Assembly: GCA_947479055.1 (NCBI GenBank)
Contig: CANJYE010000024.1
Span: 1 to 45,524 of the forward strand
Length of the DNA stretch: 45,524 nt
Direction of reading: 5' to 3'
Source of the DNA: Erythrobacteraceae bacterium
GTDB taxonomy: Bacteria > Pseudomonadota > Alphaproteobacteria > Sphingomonadales > Sphingomonadaceae
Shown here: in pieces, positions 25,790 through 34,747 of the stretch
Layout of the letters: every line of letters begins with the position of its first letter
How positions within the stretch are numbered: the first letter of the stretch is position 1
Translations under genes and position numbers: made by a program
The notes under the pieces: generated by a model
What the model was told of the DNA's origin: nothing
Seen by the model: only the letters and a program-made list of their open reading frames with translations
The model's database searches: none

Positions 25790-28264
25790 TTACCCGGCGC
25801 TCGCGGCCAGAACCTCCGCCACCTTGTCGGCGATCTGCTGGACCGAAAAGGGCTTGGGAATGAAATGCATGTTCTCGATGTCGATTTCGGCGCGGAGCTG
25901 CTCCTCGGCATAGCCGGACATGAACAGCACCGGCAGGCCGGGCACGCGTTGCCGGATCTCGCGGGCCATGGCGGGGCCATCCATGCCGGGCATGACCACG
26001 TCGCTGACCACCAGGTCGAATTCCGCCCCGCCACAGACGAGTTCCAGCCCTTCCTCGCCATCGCTGGCAGTGGTGATGGTATAGCCCTGGCGCGCGAGGG
26101 CGCGTTCAGCCACCGCACGGACCATGTCTTCGTCCTCCACCAGCAGGATCCGACCCCCGCCCGACCAGGCGCTGACTGTTTCGGCCCGGGCCACAATCTT
26201 CGGGACATCGCCATGGTGGACCGGCAGATAGACGGTGAAGCGCGCGCCCCGCACCCGCCCTTCCTCGCTCGCGATATTATCGGCAAAAATGAAGCCGCCC
26301 GATTGCTTGACGATGCCGTAGACGGTCGAGAGCCCCAGCCCGGTGCCCCCCATGCTACCGCTCCGGCCCATTTCCTTGGTGGTGAAGAACGGCTCGAAGA
26401 TCTTTCCGAGGAACTGCGGCGGAATGCCGCCACCAGTGTCTTCCACCACCAGCGCGGTGTAATCCCCGATCGGGATGATCTCGCTCTTCATCCGGCGGAC
26501 CTGGTCGGCGCTGACCGGGCGTGTCGAGAGCGACAGGCGGAAGCCGCCATCGCTGGCGCTGGCCCCCACGCCCTGACGCGCACGGGCCAGCATCGCATCG
26601 CGCGCATTGACCGCCAGGTTTACGATCACCTGCTCCAGCTGCTGCGGATCGGCGCGGACCGGGCCGAGGCCGCGGGCGTGGTTGACCTTGAACTCGATCT
26701 TCTCGCCCATCAGCCGCTTGAGAAGCTGCGACACTTCGGAGACGACATCGGGCAATTGCAGCACTTCGGGCCGCAGCGTCTGCTGGCGCGAGAAGGCCAG
26801 CAACTGGCGGGTGAGCGAGGCCGCGCGGTTGGAATTGGCACGGATCTGCTGGATATCGTCATAATCGCTGTCGCCCGGCGTGTGGCGCAGCAGCATCAGA
26901 TCGCAATAGCCGATGATCGCGGTCAGGACGTTGTTGAAATCATGCGCCACCCCGCCCGCCAGCTGGCCGACCGCCTGCATCTTGGTAGCCTGCGCGACCT
27001 GCCGCTTGAGCCGGGTTTCCTCGGTGGTGTCAGCAAGGCTCAGCAGCACCGCCGCATCGCCCAGCCCGCGCACCCCGGCGAGCCCGAGCGAGACCGGCTC
27101 GTCCGGATTGGCGCGCAGCCGCACCGCCATGTCGCCCGAACTGGCCGGGCCCTGCCCGAACCGGCGGACCGCTTCCACAAGCGCGCCCTTGTCTTCCTTG
27201 ATGACGAGATCGGCGGGATAGGGGGCCAGCTTGCCGTTCTCGATCCCCGCCGCGCGCAGGAAAGCCGGGTTGGCGAACAGGAAGCGGCCGTCGCGATCAG
27301 CCATGGCGAGGCCGAGCGGCAATTGCCCGAGCAGCGCCTCCAGCTGCGGCGCGCCGGCCTGGACCACCGGTTCCACCCCGCCGCCAATGCCGACCCCGGC
27401 ATCAAGCAGCAGCATCAGCGAAGGCGCGACATCGGGTGCAGCGGGGTCGGGATCGGCCGGATCGGCCAGCGAGACATGGACCAGCGTCTGCGGGGCACCC
27501 TTGCGGCCTTCGCGCGCGAAGTAGATTCGTCCGGCGTCGTCCGAACGCAGCAGTCCGACGAAATCCTGACCGGCCATGGTCGCGCCCGCATCGCCCGCCG
27601 CGCGGCGGGCAAAGCCCGCGCTGGCGGCGCGAATCGCGCCTTCCGGGCCGACCAGCACCGAATCGATACCCGCCCGGCCAAGCAGCGCGCCAAGCGATCC
27701 GCCAATCTGGGCGGCCATGTCGGAAGCGGGATCGCCCTGGCTGATCGCGGTGAACCGCCAGACGAGGTAATCCTCCGCCCGTCCGGCCCGGCTGGCATCA
27801 ACCTGCCAGCGGTCCTGTTCGACGGTCAGTTCCTCGATCCGGGCAGACCCATCACGCCAGGCCACGCGCGCGGCGGCGTTCAGCGCGCCCAGCGCCTCAT
27901 GCGCGAGTGGCAGCGAAAGCGGGGCCTGCACCGCACCGAACCATCGTTCATAGGCAGGATTGGCGCAAACCAGCCGATTGGCCCGATCCGTGATGGCAAG
28001 CCCGACATCTTCCAGCGTGATCGCGGCGGCCGTCACGGTCCAGTCGGGCAGGCTGGCTTCCTGTTCGGCAGCAGCGGGGCGACCGCGGCAAAGCACCAGC
28101 ACCAGCGCGCCAAGCCCGACCAGACCGGCGGCAAAGGCAGCCACGGCCACGGCTTCTCCGGTCACGAGCCAGATCAGGGCAAGGCTGGCCAGCAAGGCAA
28201 GCGCGACCATGGCGACATCAAGCCTGCCGCCCGCACGCGGCGCGCTGTCGCTCAGCGGGCTCAT
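25790..28264 (-). CDS. cckA: Cell-cycle hybrid histidine kinase CckA
   Basis: An 824-residue inner-membrane sensor kinase/phosphatase. Two transmembrane helices lie within residues 17-62, followed by PAS-like sensor regions (about 80-400). The HisKA domain has the phosphorylated His441 in [20 protein letters not shown]. The ATPase domain contains [20 protein letters not shown] and [20 protein letters not shown]. The C-terminal receiver domain has Asp755 ([12 protein letters not shown]). CckA passes phosphate via ChpT to CtrA and CpdR. The ATG at 28264 overlaps the stop of the DUF2062 gene (ATGA), so the two are translationally coupled. The open frame upstream to 28717 is an out-of-phase shadow of the DUF2062 gene. 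Confidence 0.95.
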   Translation of the reverse strand: MSPLSDSAPRAGGRLDVAMVALALLASLALIWLVTGEAVAVAAFAAGLVGLGALVLVLCRGRPAAAEQEASLPDWTVTAAAITLEDVGLAITDRANRLVCANPAYERWFGAVQAPLSLPLAHEALGALNAAARVAWRDGSARIEELTVEQDRWQVDASRAGRAEDYLVWRFTAISQGDPASDMAAQIGGSLGALLGRAGIDSVLVGPEGAIRAASAGFARRAAGDAGATMAGQDFVGLLRSDDAGRIYFAREGRKGAPQTLVHVSLADPADPDPAAPDVAPSLMLLLDAGVGIGGGVEPVVQAGAPQLEALLGQLPLGLAMADRDGRFLFANPAFLRAAGIENGKLAPYPADLVIKEDKGALVEAVRRFGQGPASSGDMAVRLRANPDEPVSLGLAGVRGLGDAAVLLSLADTTEETRLKRQVAQATKMQAVGQLAGGVAHDFNNVLTAIIGYCDLMLLRHTPGDSDYDDIQQIRANSNRAASLTRQLLAFSRQQTLRPEVLQLPDVVSEVSQLLKRLMGEKIEFKVNHARGLGPVRADPQQLEQVIVNLAVNARDAMLARARQGVGASASDGGFRLSLSTRPVSADQVRRMKSEIIPIGDYTALVVEDTGGGIPPQFLGKIFEPFFTTKEMGRSGSMGGTGLGLSTVYGIVKQSGGFIFADNIASEEGRVRGARFTVYLPVHHGDVPKIVARAETVSAWSGGGRILLVEDEDMVRAVAERALARQGYTITTASDGEEGLELVCGGAEFDLVVSDVVMPGMDGPAMAREIRQRVPGLPVLFMSGYAEEQLRAEIDIENMHFIPKPFSVQQIADKVAEVLAASAG

Positions 28265-28815
28265 TCGGCGAGGCTGGGCCCGTTCCCGCGGCCAGCCCGC
28301 TGGCGACGCTTCCGCGCAACCATGCCGCGCCAGAGGTAGGAGGAGACGACATAGCCCACCGCAGCGCAGACCGTGGATATGACGAACAGGCCCAGCAGCA
28401 ATGCCGGTGCCGCGTCGGACTCCAGCCAGCCCAGCCATTCGGACAGGCTCGCGCCATGGCTGTAGAGCGCTTCCAGCGTCGCGATATCGGCATGGAAGCC
28501 CAGCTGGTTGCCAATATAAAGCGATGCCAGCAGGATGAAGGGGGTGGTCGCCGGATTGCTGAGGAAGGTGGCGGCCACGGCCAGCGGGATATTGCCCCGG
28601 CTGGGCACGCACAGCATCGCCGCGCCGACCGCCTGGATGCCGGGAATCAAGGCAAAGATGCCGACCAGCAGCCCGACCGCAACCCCGCGCGGCACGGACC
28701 TGCGGGTAAAGCGCCACAGTTCTGGCCGACGCAGGAACGGACGCACCAGCCTGCTCTTTTCGAGCTGCTCATGCGTCGGCATCAGGCGCCTGAGCCAGGG
28801 GGGCAGGTCGGACAT
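28261..28815 (-). CDS. DUF2062 domain membrane protein
   Basis: A 184-residue protein of unknown function with a DUF2062 domain: SVPRGVAVGLLVGIFALIPG, a following hydrophobic helix, and LSNPATTPFILLASLYIGNQ. Three or four membrane segments are predicted by eye (about 45-70, 75-100 and 130-160), and the C-terminus is basic (ARKRRQRAGRG). ATG 28815 is chosen because LPPWLRRLMPTHEQL is the usual beginning; an ATG at 28854 in the same frame follows less plausible sequence. The stop overlaps the cckA start. Confidence 0.82.
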   Translation of the reverse strand: MSDLPPWLRRLMPTHEQLEKSRLVRPFLRRPELWRFTRRSVPRGVAVGLLVGIFALIPGIQAVGAAMLCVPSRGNIPLAVAATFLSNPATTPFILLASLYIGNQLGFHADIATLEALYSHGASLSEWLGWLESDAAPALLLGLFVISTVCAAVGYVVSSYLWRGMVARKRRQRAGRGNGPSLAE

Positions 28816-29007
28816 CACGGCGTAGCAGTCACTTTCCTCATGTGGGCCCGCCATGATGACCGAGACCAGACGCGCTGCCTAGCCGGGCCATCACGAACGA
28901 ACGCTGAACACGGCCCTTCGGACAGGCCGCGCAATTGGGCAAGGGGAAATTGGGCAGTATGCGCAGATTACAAGGCGGGTCACACGGGCGGGCTGATCGC
29001 GGCCCCA

Positions 29008-29490
29008 TCAGCCCCGGTCGCGCATGATCCGGGCCTTGTCGCGCTTCCATTCGCGGTCCTTGGTGGTGGCCCGCTTGTCGGCAACATTCTTGCCCTTGGC
29101 CAGCGCCAGTTCGACCTTCGCCCGGCCGCGCGCGTTGAAATAGACGCACAGCGGAACCAGCGTCATGCCCTTGCGCTCCACCGCGCCGGTCATCCGGTCG
29201 ATCTCGCGCGCGTTCAGCAGCAGCTTGCGGGGGCGCTTGGGTATGTGGTTGAAGCGGTTGCCGTGGCTGAACTCGGGGATATTGGCGTTGACCAGCCACA
29301 CCTCGCCACCGCGCACCTCGGCATAGGATTCGGCAATCGAGCCTTCGCCGAAACGCAGCGATTTCACTTCGGTGCCGGTCAGGGCAACGCCCGCCTCGTA
29401 GGTGTCCTCGATGAAATAGTCGAAGCGCGCGCGCCGGTTCTCGGCGACGATCTTCTTCTTGTCGAAGGTTGCGGGTTTCGGGCGGGCCAT
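29008..29490 (-). CDS. smpB: SsrA-binding protein SmpB
   Basis: A 160-residue protein that binds the tRNA-like part of tmRNA and brings it to stalled ribosomes. It shows [40 protein letters not shown] and the basic C-terminal tail KKxxDKR-like [23 protein letters not shown] 29490 starts [13 protein letters not shown] hairpin, GGGCTGAT (28990-28997) with ATCAGCCC (29007-29014), spans the stop codon but has no T run. No tmRNA gene is seen in the window. Confidence 0.96.
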   Translation of the reverse strand: MARPKPATFDKKKIVAENRRARFDYFIEDTYEAGVALTGTEVKSLRFGEGSIAESYAEVRGGEVWLVNANIPEFSHGNRFNHIPKRPRKLLLNAREIDRMTGAVERKGMTLVPLCVYFNARGRAKVELALAKGKNVADKRATTKDREWKRDKARIMRDRG

Positions 29491-29586
29491 GGTGGCGGGC
29501 ATGTAGGCGTTCGCAAGGCCAAGCGAAAGTCCCCTACCCGCATTGGTGATTTCGTGGCAGCAAGGCAGGGAACGGGAGAAACAGAG

Positions 29587-30069
29587 ATGTCCGCATTGAA
29601 CCTAGAAAGCCTCGACCGCCGGTTGCGCCTGCTGGAAGATATCGAGGCGATCCGCGACCTTCGGATGCGCTATCATTATTGCATCAACGAAGGTGAATGG
29701 GGCGGGGTCGTCGATCTCTATACCGAGGACGCGCATGTCGCGATTCCACCGGTTGTCGATGTCATCGGCAAGGAGGCGATCGACCGGTTCTACCGGACGC
29801 TCCCGGACAATGTCGATATCGTCAAGCAGTTCATCCATAACCACATGGTTGAAGTCCGCGGCGACGAAGCGGAAGGGGTGTCCTATCTCGATGCGCGCTA
29901 TGGAGGCGATGGCAAGAGCCTGCTGGTCGCCGGACGGTTCAAGGAACGCTACCGGCGCGTGGGCGATGGCTGGAAGATCAGCGAGACACTGGTTGAACTG
30001 TTTTTCTCCGCCCCGGTCGAGCCGGGCTGGATGATTGCCGACAACAACCAGATCAAGCCGTTTGACTAG
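29587..30069 (+). CDS. NTF2-like / SnoaL-like family protein
   Basis: A 160-residue protein with the cone-shaped NTF2-like fold pattern: an N-terminal helix ([20 protein letters not shown]), the [19 protein letters not shown] strand region, and the closing [19 protein letters not shown]. Members act as small isomerases, dehydratases, hydrolases or non-enzymatic binding domains, and many stand in catabolic clusters. GGGAGAA lies about 9 bases before the ATG. The luciferase-like oxidoreductase gene starts 48 bases after the stop, so both probably belong to one transcript. Confidence 0.82.
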   Translation: MSALNLESLDRRLRLLEDIEAIRDLRMRYHYCINEGEWGGVVDLYTEDAHVAIPPVVDVIGKEAIDRFYRTLPDNVDIVKQFIHNHMVEVRGDEAEGVSYLDARYGGDGKSLLVAGRFKERYRRVGDGWKISETLVELFFSAPVEPGWMIADNNQIKPFD

Positions 30070-30117
30070 CCGCCCGCACGGCAGGCATAGCCGGGCGGCA
30101 TCAATGGGAGAGAAATC

Positions 30118-30990
30118 ATGAAACTGGGAAAAATCGGCGTCTGGGCCTTCATGGACGGAATGACCGCGCCACAGATGGCCACCTTCGCGCAGCGGCTCGA
30201 GGCCGCTGGCTATTCGGCGCTGTGGATCCCGGAAGCCTGGGGCCGCAACACGCTGGTCAGTTGCGGCTGGCTGCTGGCCAACACTTCGAAGCTGGTGGTC
30301 GCAACCGGCATCGCCAGCATCTATGCGCGCGATCCCATGGCGATGGTGGGCGCACAATACGGGTTGAACGAACAGTCCGGCGGGCGCTTCCTGCTCGGCC
30401 TCGGCGTCTCGCACAAGCCCTTCGTCAAGGGCGCGCGCGGGCATGAATATGGCAAGCCGGTGGCAACGATGCGGGCCTATCTCGAAACTATGCAGGCGGT
30501 CGACTTCACCGCCCCGCCCCCGCCGGAAAAGCCGCTGACGCTGCTCGCCGCGCTGGGGCCGAAGATGCTAGAACTGTCGCGCGACATGGCCGATGGCGCC
30601 CATCCCTACAACGTCACGCCCGAACACACCAAGATAGCGCGCGACGCCATCGGCCCGGACAAGCTGCTGTGCGTGGAACAGATGGTGGTGGCCGAAACCG
30701 ATCCGGTGAAGGCCCGCGCCATCGCCCGCGCCTCGCTGGCGCTCTACATGGGCCTGCCGAACTACTCGAACAACTGGCGGCGGCTGGGCTTCGGCGATGC
30801 CGATTTCGCCGATGGCGGTTCGGATGCCTTCATCGACGCGATGATTGCCTGGGGCGACGATGCCGCGATCAAGGCGCGGGTCGATGCCCACATGGCCAAT
30901 GGCGCGGATCATGTCTGCATCCAGCTGCTGGGCGAATCGCCCGTGCCGGATATCGACACGCTGGAACGGCTGGCGAAGATTCTGGTCTGA
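30118..30990 (+). CDS. Luciferase-like (LLM) flavin-dependent oxidoreductase
   Basis: A 290-residue TIM-barrel flavoprotein. It begins MKLGKIGVWAFMDGMTAPQM and includes YSALWIPEAWGRNTLVSCGW, NTSKLVVATGIASIYARDP and GRFLLGLGVSHKP, the pattern of the subgroup often named F420-dependent (TIGR03620-like). As F420 is uncommon in sphingomonads, FMN is an alternative cofactor; this cannot be decided from sequence. GGAGAGAAATC precedes the ATG. It follows the NTF2-like gene and is convergent with the VOC gene, with a large hairpin between. Confidence 0.83.
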   Translation: MKLGKIGVWAFMDGMTAPQMATFAQRLEAAGYSALWIPEAWGRNTLVSCGWLLANTSKLVVATGIASIYARDPMAMVGAQYGLNEQSGGRFLLGLGVSHKPFVKGARGHEYGKPVATMRAYLETMQAVDFTAPPPPEKPLTLLAALGPKMLELSRDMADGAHPYNVTPEHTKIARDAIGPDKLLCVEQMVVAETDPVKARAIARASLALYMGLPNYSNNWRRLGFGDADFADGGSDAFIDAMIAWGDDAAIKARVDAHMANGADHVCIQLLGESPVPDIDTLERLAKILV

Positions 30991-31000
30991 GGTGAAACGC

Positions 31001-31032
31001 GCCCGGCCAGGTTCAGGCGAACCCGGCCGGGC
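31001..31032. terminator. Long hairpin between convergent genes
   Basis: GCCCGGCC (31001-31008) pairs with GGCCGGGC (31025-31032). After one A/C mismatch, GGTT (31010-31013) pairs with AACC (31020-31023), leaving a six-base loop. It lies between the stops at 30990 (+) and 31039 (-). There is no T run on either side, so it may act as a transcript-end stabiliser or weak bidirectional terminator. Confidence 0.45.
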
Positions 31033-31038
31033 AGGCCA

Positions 31039-31626
31039 TCAGGCCGGGTGGCCGTCCGCCAGTGCCGCCATCAGGCTGTCCGGCAAAAGATCGAACATGT
31101 TGCGGCGCGGCTCGCTGCCATCCCAGGTGGCGGCTATGTCGCGCACCTTGGCGAAGGCGTCGTCCCACGGGCTGGGCAGCACGATCTGCATCAGGATCGG
31201 GTCGGTGGCGCCTTCGGTTTCCATGTAGATCTCGCTGGGATTGCCATCGGCCATCAGGAATTCCTGCACCTTGACCAGCTTCTTGCCTGATTTCGCTTCG
31301 GCAGCGGCGATGCTGGCTTCAAGATCGTCGCTCATCCAGGCGATGTGGTGCAGGCCGCCCTCGGGCCGACGGTCGAGATATTCGCTGAAGCTGGATGGCA
31401 CGTCATTGTCCTGCACCACCAGTTCGAACATCAGATGGCCGGTAAAGCCGAAGGCCACCGAAATCACCAGATCGTGCTGTTCTCCGCGATAACGCGAATT
31501 GAGATTGAGATCGCGTGCATAGAACCACGGGCCGATGCCCGATTGCAGCATGTTGTCCACCATCGCGTCGAGATCGGTGCCGACATGGGCGATATGAAAC
31601 AGGTTGGTGCCGAAAAGTGCGCTCAT
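31039..31626 (-). CDS. VOC family protein (glyoxalase / dioxygenase fold)
   Basis: A 195-residue protein. It begins with FGTNLFHIAHVGTDLDAMVD, in which His and later acidic or His residues could bind metal. The second half contains GGLHHIAWMSDDLEASIAAA, the usual start of the second VOC repeat, and PSEIYMETEGATDPI. The fold serves glyoxalases, methylmalonyl-CoA epimerases and extradiol dioxygenases; function here is open. AGGAGAGGATC lies before the ATG. It faces the LLM gene, so it is not in the same transcript but may serve the same pathway. Confidence 0.83.
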   Translation of the reverse strand: MSALFGTNLFHIAHVGTDLDAMVDNMLQSGIGPWFYARDLNLNSRYRGEQHDLVISVAFGFTGHLMFELVVQDNDVPSSFSEYLDRRPEGGLHHIAWMSDDLEASIAAAEAKSGKKLVKVQEFLMADGNPSEIYMETEGATDPILMQIVLPSPWDDAFAKVRDIAATWDGSEPRRNMFDLLPDSLMAALADGHPA

Positions 31627-31768
31627 TGATCCTCTCCTTATAGCTTGTCGTCAGTCTGGGCCGGGTTTCGGGGCATTTCAAGCCCGGTCCCTTGTGCCCG
31701 GCCCACCGGCGGCTTGCCCTTGCCGGAAATTCCTGCAAGTTTCGCGGCTTGATGCGTCGGGGGGATTG

Positions 31769-33721
31769 ATGGGCATGAAACGGCCAGGACATTGGGGTGT
31801 CGCGCTTGCCTTGCTCATGCTTGAGCCCGCCACCGCGCTGGCCGCCGACCCGCCGCCGCTGGACGCCTATGGCGATCTCCCGGCGCTGGAGGATGCCGGC
31901 ATATCACCCAGCGGCAAAGGGCTGGCGATGGTGGCCAGCGTCAATGGCAAGCGCAACCTGCTGGCGCTCGACGCTGACGGCAAATTGCGCAAGGCGATCC
32001 CGCTGGAAGACATGAAGATCGATTCAATTCAGTGGGTCGGGGAAGACACCTTGCTGATGGTCAACCGCAAGACCCAGGACCTGGGCATGGAATATACCGC
32101 CGACAAGACCGAGCTGTCCGGCGCGGTCATCATCCCGCTGGGCGAGGGCGAGATCGAGCGTGTTTTCGATCACAACTCGTCTATCGCCGACGCCATCGCG
32201 GGCTCGCACGGCCTGCGCCAGATCGGCGGCCGGTGGATGGGATATTTCGGTGGTTATATCTATGACACCAACGCCTATGGCAGAAGCGAACTGATGAACG
32301 GGAAGCCTGCGCTGTTCGCTGTCGACATGGCCAGGAATTCGGTGAGGCAAATCGCGCACCGCGCCGCTGATGGCCATTATCGCGACTGGCTGGTCGATGG
32401 CGCGGGCGCCGTCGGTGCGACGCTGGACGTCACTTCCGCCACCGGCAAATGGCAGTTGCTCAATGGCGACGACAAAATCATCGCCGCCGGAACCGATCCG
32501 GAAGGCGATATCGATCTGGTTTGTTTCGGGCCGGACGGCACCAGCGTAATCTATGGCGAGGAAGACAATGCGGACGGCGCTTACAAATGGCATCAGGTGC
32601 CGCTGGCCGGCGGGCCGGTCACTGAAGCCTACCCCGATGTCGATATGCGCCGCAGCTATATCGATCACACCAACAGCCGCCTGCTGGGCTATCTGGAGGA
32701 AGGCGCCCCGCCCAAGCCAGTGCTGTTCAATCCCACCAACCAGCAGGCCGTAAGCAAGATCTACCGGGCCTTCTCGAGACTCAACGTGGAACTGATCGAA
32801 TGGACGCCTGATTTCTCACACCTGCTCGTCAGAACCAGCGGCAATGAGGACAGCGGCACCTGGTTCCGCGTCGACATGAAGCAGATGAAGGCCGATGCGG
32901 TCGGCTATGAACGCCCGGCAATCGCGCCCGAACAGGTCGGCCCGATCGCGACCGTCGCCTACAAGGCGTCCGACGGGCTGGAAATGGACGGCATCCTCAC
33001 CCTGCCCCCCGGCAAGGAAGCGAAAAACCTGCCGGTGATCCTGCTGCCCCACGGCGGTCCGGAAGCGCATGACGAAGCCGCGTTCGATTGGTGGGAACAG
33101 GCCTTTGCCTCGCGCGGCTATGCGGTGTTCCAGCCCAATTTTCGCGGTTCGACCAATCGCGACGGCGCATTCCGGCGGGCCGGTTACGGGCAATGGGGCC
33201 GCAAGATGCAAAGCGACATATCCGATGGCCTTGCTGAACTGGCAAAGCAGGGCATCGTCGATCCGAAGCGCGCCTGCATCGTTGGCGCCAGCTATGGCGG
33301 CTATGCCGCGCTGGCCGGAGTAACTCTCCAGAACGGGCTTTACCGTTGCGCCGTGGCCGTGGCAGGGGTCAGCGACCTTGAACTGATGTATCGCGACGAT
33401 TTCCGGGAAAGCGGCGAAAACCGCATGGTCAAGCGTTCCTTGCTGGAAAGTCTCGGTGATCGCGCTGGCTTCGCCGCAGTCTCACCCCGCCGCTTCGCCG
33501 CCAGGGCGGACGCCCCGATCCTGCTGATCCATGGCAAGGACGATACAGTGGTGCCATTCCACCAGAGCGAAGTGATGGTCGATGCGCTGCGCGCGGCCGG
33601 CAAGCCCTATGAACTGGTCGTGCTCAAGGCCGAGGACCACTGGCTGTCGAGCGCCGACACTCGCAAGCAGATGCTGGAAGCGACAATGGGCTTCGTCCAG
33701 AAGTACAACCCGGCCCAGTAG
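31769..33721 (+). CDS. S9-family prolyl oligopeptidase-like serine peptidase
   Basis: A 650-residue exported peptidase. A signal peptide covers roughly residues 1-25 (WGVALALLMLEPATALAADP). A beta-propeller-like region follows to about residue 400, and a C-terminal alpha/beta-hydrolase domain has the triad Ser508 (GASYGGYAAL), Asp592 (HGKDDTVVP) and His624 (AEDHWLS). The fold limits access to short peptides. ATG 31769 or 31775 are both possible, with GGGGGA upstream. It ends 2 bases before the stop of the convergent dapA. Confidence 0.9.
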   Translation: MGMKRPGHWGVALALLMLEPATALAADPPPLDAYGDLPALEDAGISPSGKGLAMVASVNGKRNLLALDADGKLRKAIPLEDMKIDSIQWVGEDTLLMVNRKTQDLGMEYTADKTELSGAVIIPLGEGEIERVFDHNSSIADAIAGSHGLRQIGGRWMGYFGGYIYDTNAYGRSELMNGKPALFAVDMARNSVRQIAHRAADGHYRDWLVDGAGAVGATLDVTSATGKWQLLNGDDKIIAAGTDPEGDIDLVCFGPDGTSVIYGEEDNADGAYKWHQVPLAGGPVTEAYPDVDMRRSYIDHTNSRLLGYLEEGAPPKPVLFNPTNQQAVSKIYRAFSRLNVELIEWTPDFSHLLVRTSGNEDSGTWFRVDMKQMKADAVGYERPAIAPEQVGPIATVAYKASDGLEMDGILTLPPGKEAKNLPVILLPHGGPEAHDEAAFDWWEQAFASRGYAVFQPNFRGSTNRDGAFRRAGYGQWGRKMQSDISDGLAELAKQGIVDPKRACIVGASYGGYAALAGVTLQNGLYRCAVAVAGVSDLELMYRDDFRESGENRMVKRSLLESLGDRAGFAAVSPRRFAARADAPILLIHGKDDTVVPFHQSEVMVDALRAAGKPYELVVLKAEDHWLSSADTRKQMLEATMGFVQKYNPAQ

Positions 33722-33723
33722 CG

Positions 33724-34638
33724 TCAGGCCAGCCCGGCCCGCACCAACGCCGCGTCCACACTGGCGCGTGCGGCGTCTGAACAGGGGACCAGCGGCAGGC
33801 GCACTTCGTCGGTGATGTAATCCACCACCCGGCTCAGCGCATATTTGACCGGGCCGGGCGAGGAATCGGAAAACATCGCGTCATGCAGCGGATAGAGCCG
33901 ATCGTTAAGCTGCCGCGCAAGGGCAAGGTCGCCTTCGGCGCAGGCTTGCTGGAACTGCGCACACAGCGCGGGCGCGACATTGGCGGTGACGGAAATGCAG
34001 CCGACCGCCCCGGCGGCGTAGGCCGGCAGGGCGAGAGCGTCGTCGCCCGAAAGCTGGCAGAACGGGTGGTCGATGCCCATGCGGTGTTCGCCCACCCGCG
34101 CGAGGTCTCCGCTGGCGTCCTTGATGCCGACGATCTGTTCGGGATAGCGCCGGGCCAGTTCGCACACCGTCTCGGGGGCAAGATCGGTCACTGTCCGGCC
34201 GGGTACGTTGTAAAGGATGATTGGCAGTTCACCGTGCTCCGCCAGGTAGGAGTAATGGGCGAACAGCCCGGCCTGGCTCGGCTTGTTGTAATAGGGCGCG
34301 ACCACCAGCGCCGCATCGGCCCCGAAGTCCTTCGACTGGCGCATGTGCATCAGCGCGGTCATGGTGTCGTTGGACCCGCAACCGGCAATCACCGGCACGC
34401 GCCCGGCGGTCTGTTCGACGCAGATCTGGATCACGCGGTGATGCTCGTCATTGGTCAGGGTCGATGCCTCGCCCGTCGTGCCGCAGGGGACCAGCGCCTT
34501 GCTGCCGCTTTCGATCTGCCAGTCGACCAGCCGCCGGAATGCCGCTTCATCGATCCTGCCGTCGCGGAACGGGGTGACGAGGGCCGGGATCGATCCGGAA
34601 AAAATCTGCCCGCCAGTAATTTTCTGCCCGGAGGCCAT
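33724..34638 (-). CDS. dapA: 4-hydroxy-tetrahydrodipicolinate synthase
   Basis: A 304-residue TIM-barrel enzyme that condenses pyruvate and aspartate semialdehyde in lysine and diaminopimelate synthesis. The Schiff-base Lys173 lies in GIKDASGD and the catalytic Tyr143 in ILYNVPGRT. The substrate site shows PCGTTGEASTLT near residue 45. ATG 34638 follows AGGGAAG at a proper distance; the open frame continues upstream to 34905 but has no conserved sequence. It is divergent from the lytic transglycosylase gene, sharing a 109-base intergenic region with a long inverted repeat. Both genes concern the cell wall. Confidence 0.95.
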   Translation of the reverse strand: MASGQKITGGQIFSGSIPALVTPFRDGRIDEAAFRRLVDWQIESGSKALVPCGTTGEASTLTNDEHHRVIQICVEQTAGRVPVIAGCGSNDTMTALMHMRQSKDFGADAALVVAPYYNKPSQAGLFAHYSYLAEHGELPIILYNVPGRTVTDLAPETVCELARRYPEQIVGIKDASGDLARVGEHRMGIDHPFCQLSGDDALALPAYAAGAVGCISVTANVAPALCAQFQQACAEGDLALARQLNDRLYPLHDAMFSDSSPGPVKYALSRVVDYITDEVRLPLVPCSDAARASVDAALVRAGLA

Positions 34639-34670
34639 TTGCAACTTCCCTGCTGTTGCCCCATCTCCAA

Positions 34671-34698
34671 CGATACGGCACACATATGTACCGTATCG
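34671..34698. promoter_or_regulatory. Inverted repeat between dapA and slt (possible operator)
   Basis: CGATACGG (34671-34678) and CCGTATCG (34691-34698) are perfect reverse complements separated by 12 bases that contain the palindrome ACATATGT. It lies 33 bases from the dapA start and 50 from the slt start. The shape suits a dimeric regulator acting on both genes, or a cruciform within overlapping promoters. The regulator is unknown. Confidence 0.45.
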
Positions 34699-34747
34699 CC
34701 GGTCCGGGGAAATTCGTTCAGCGCCTGATAAGGAGCCTTTACCCTCA

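Noticed and set aside
25715-28339. A long plus-strand open frame (874 codons) opposite cckA
   Set aside because: It lies exactly antisense to a well-conserved kinase; its translation is low-complexity and His/Arg/Gln-rich, as expected from GC-rich codon position bias.
28265-28717. Upstream extension of the cckA frame
   Set aside because: The extension reads as an out-of-phase Arg/Gly-rich shadow of the DUF2062 gene; ATG 28264 in the ATGA junction begins the real transmembrane region.
28990-29014. GGGCTGAT/ATCAGCCC hairpin at the smpB stop codon as a terminator
   Set aside because: Good stem but no T run after it on the minus strand; noted only in the smpB entry.
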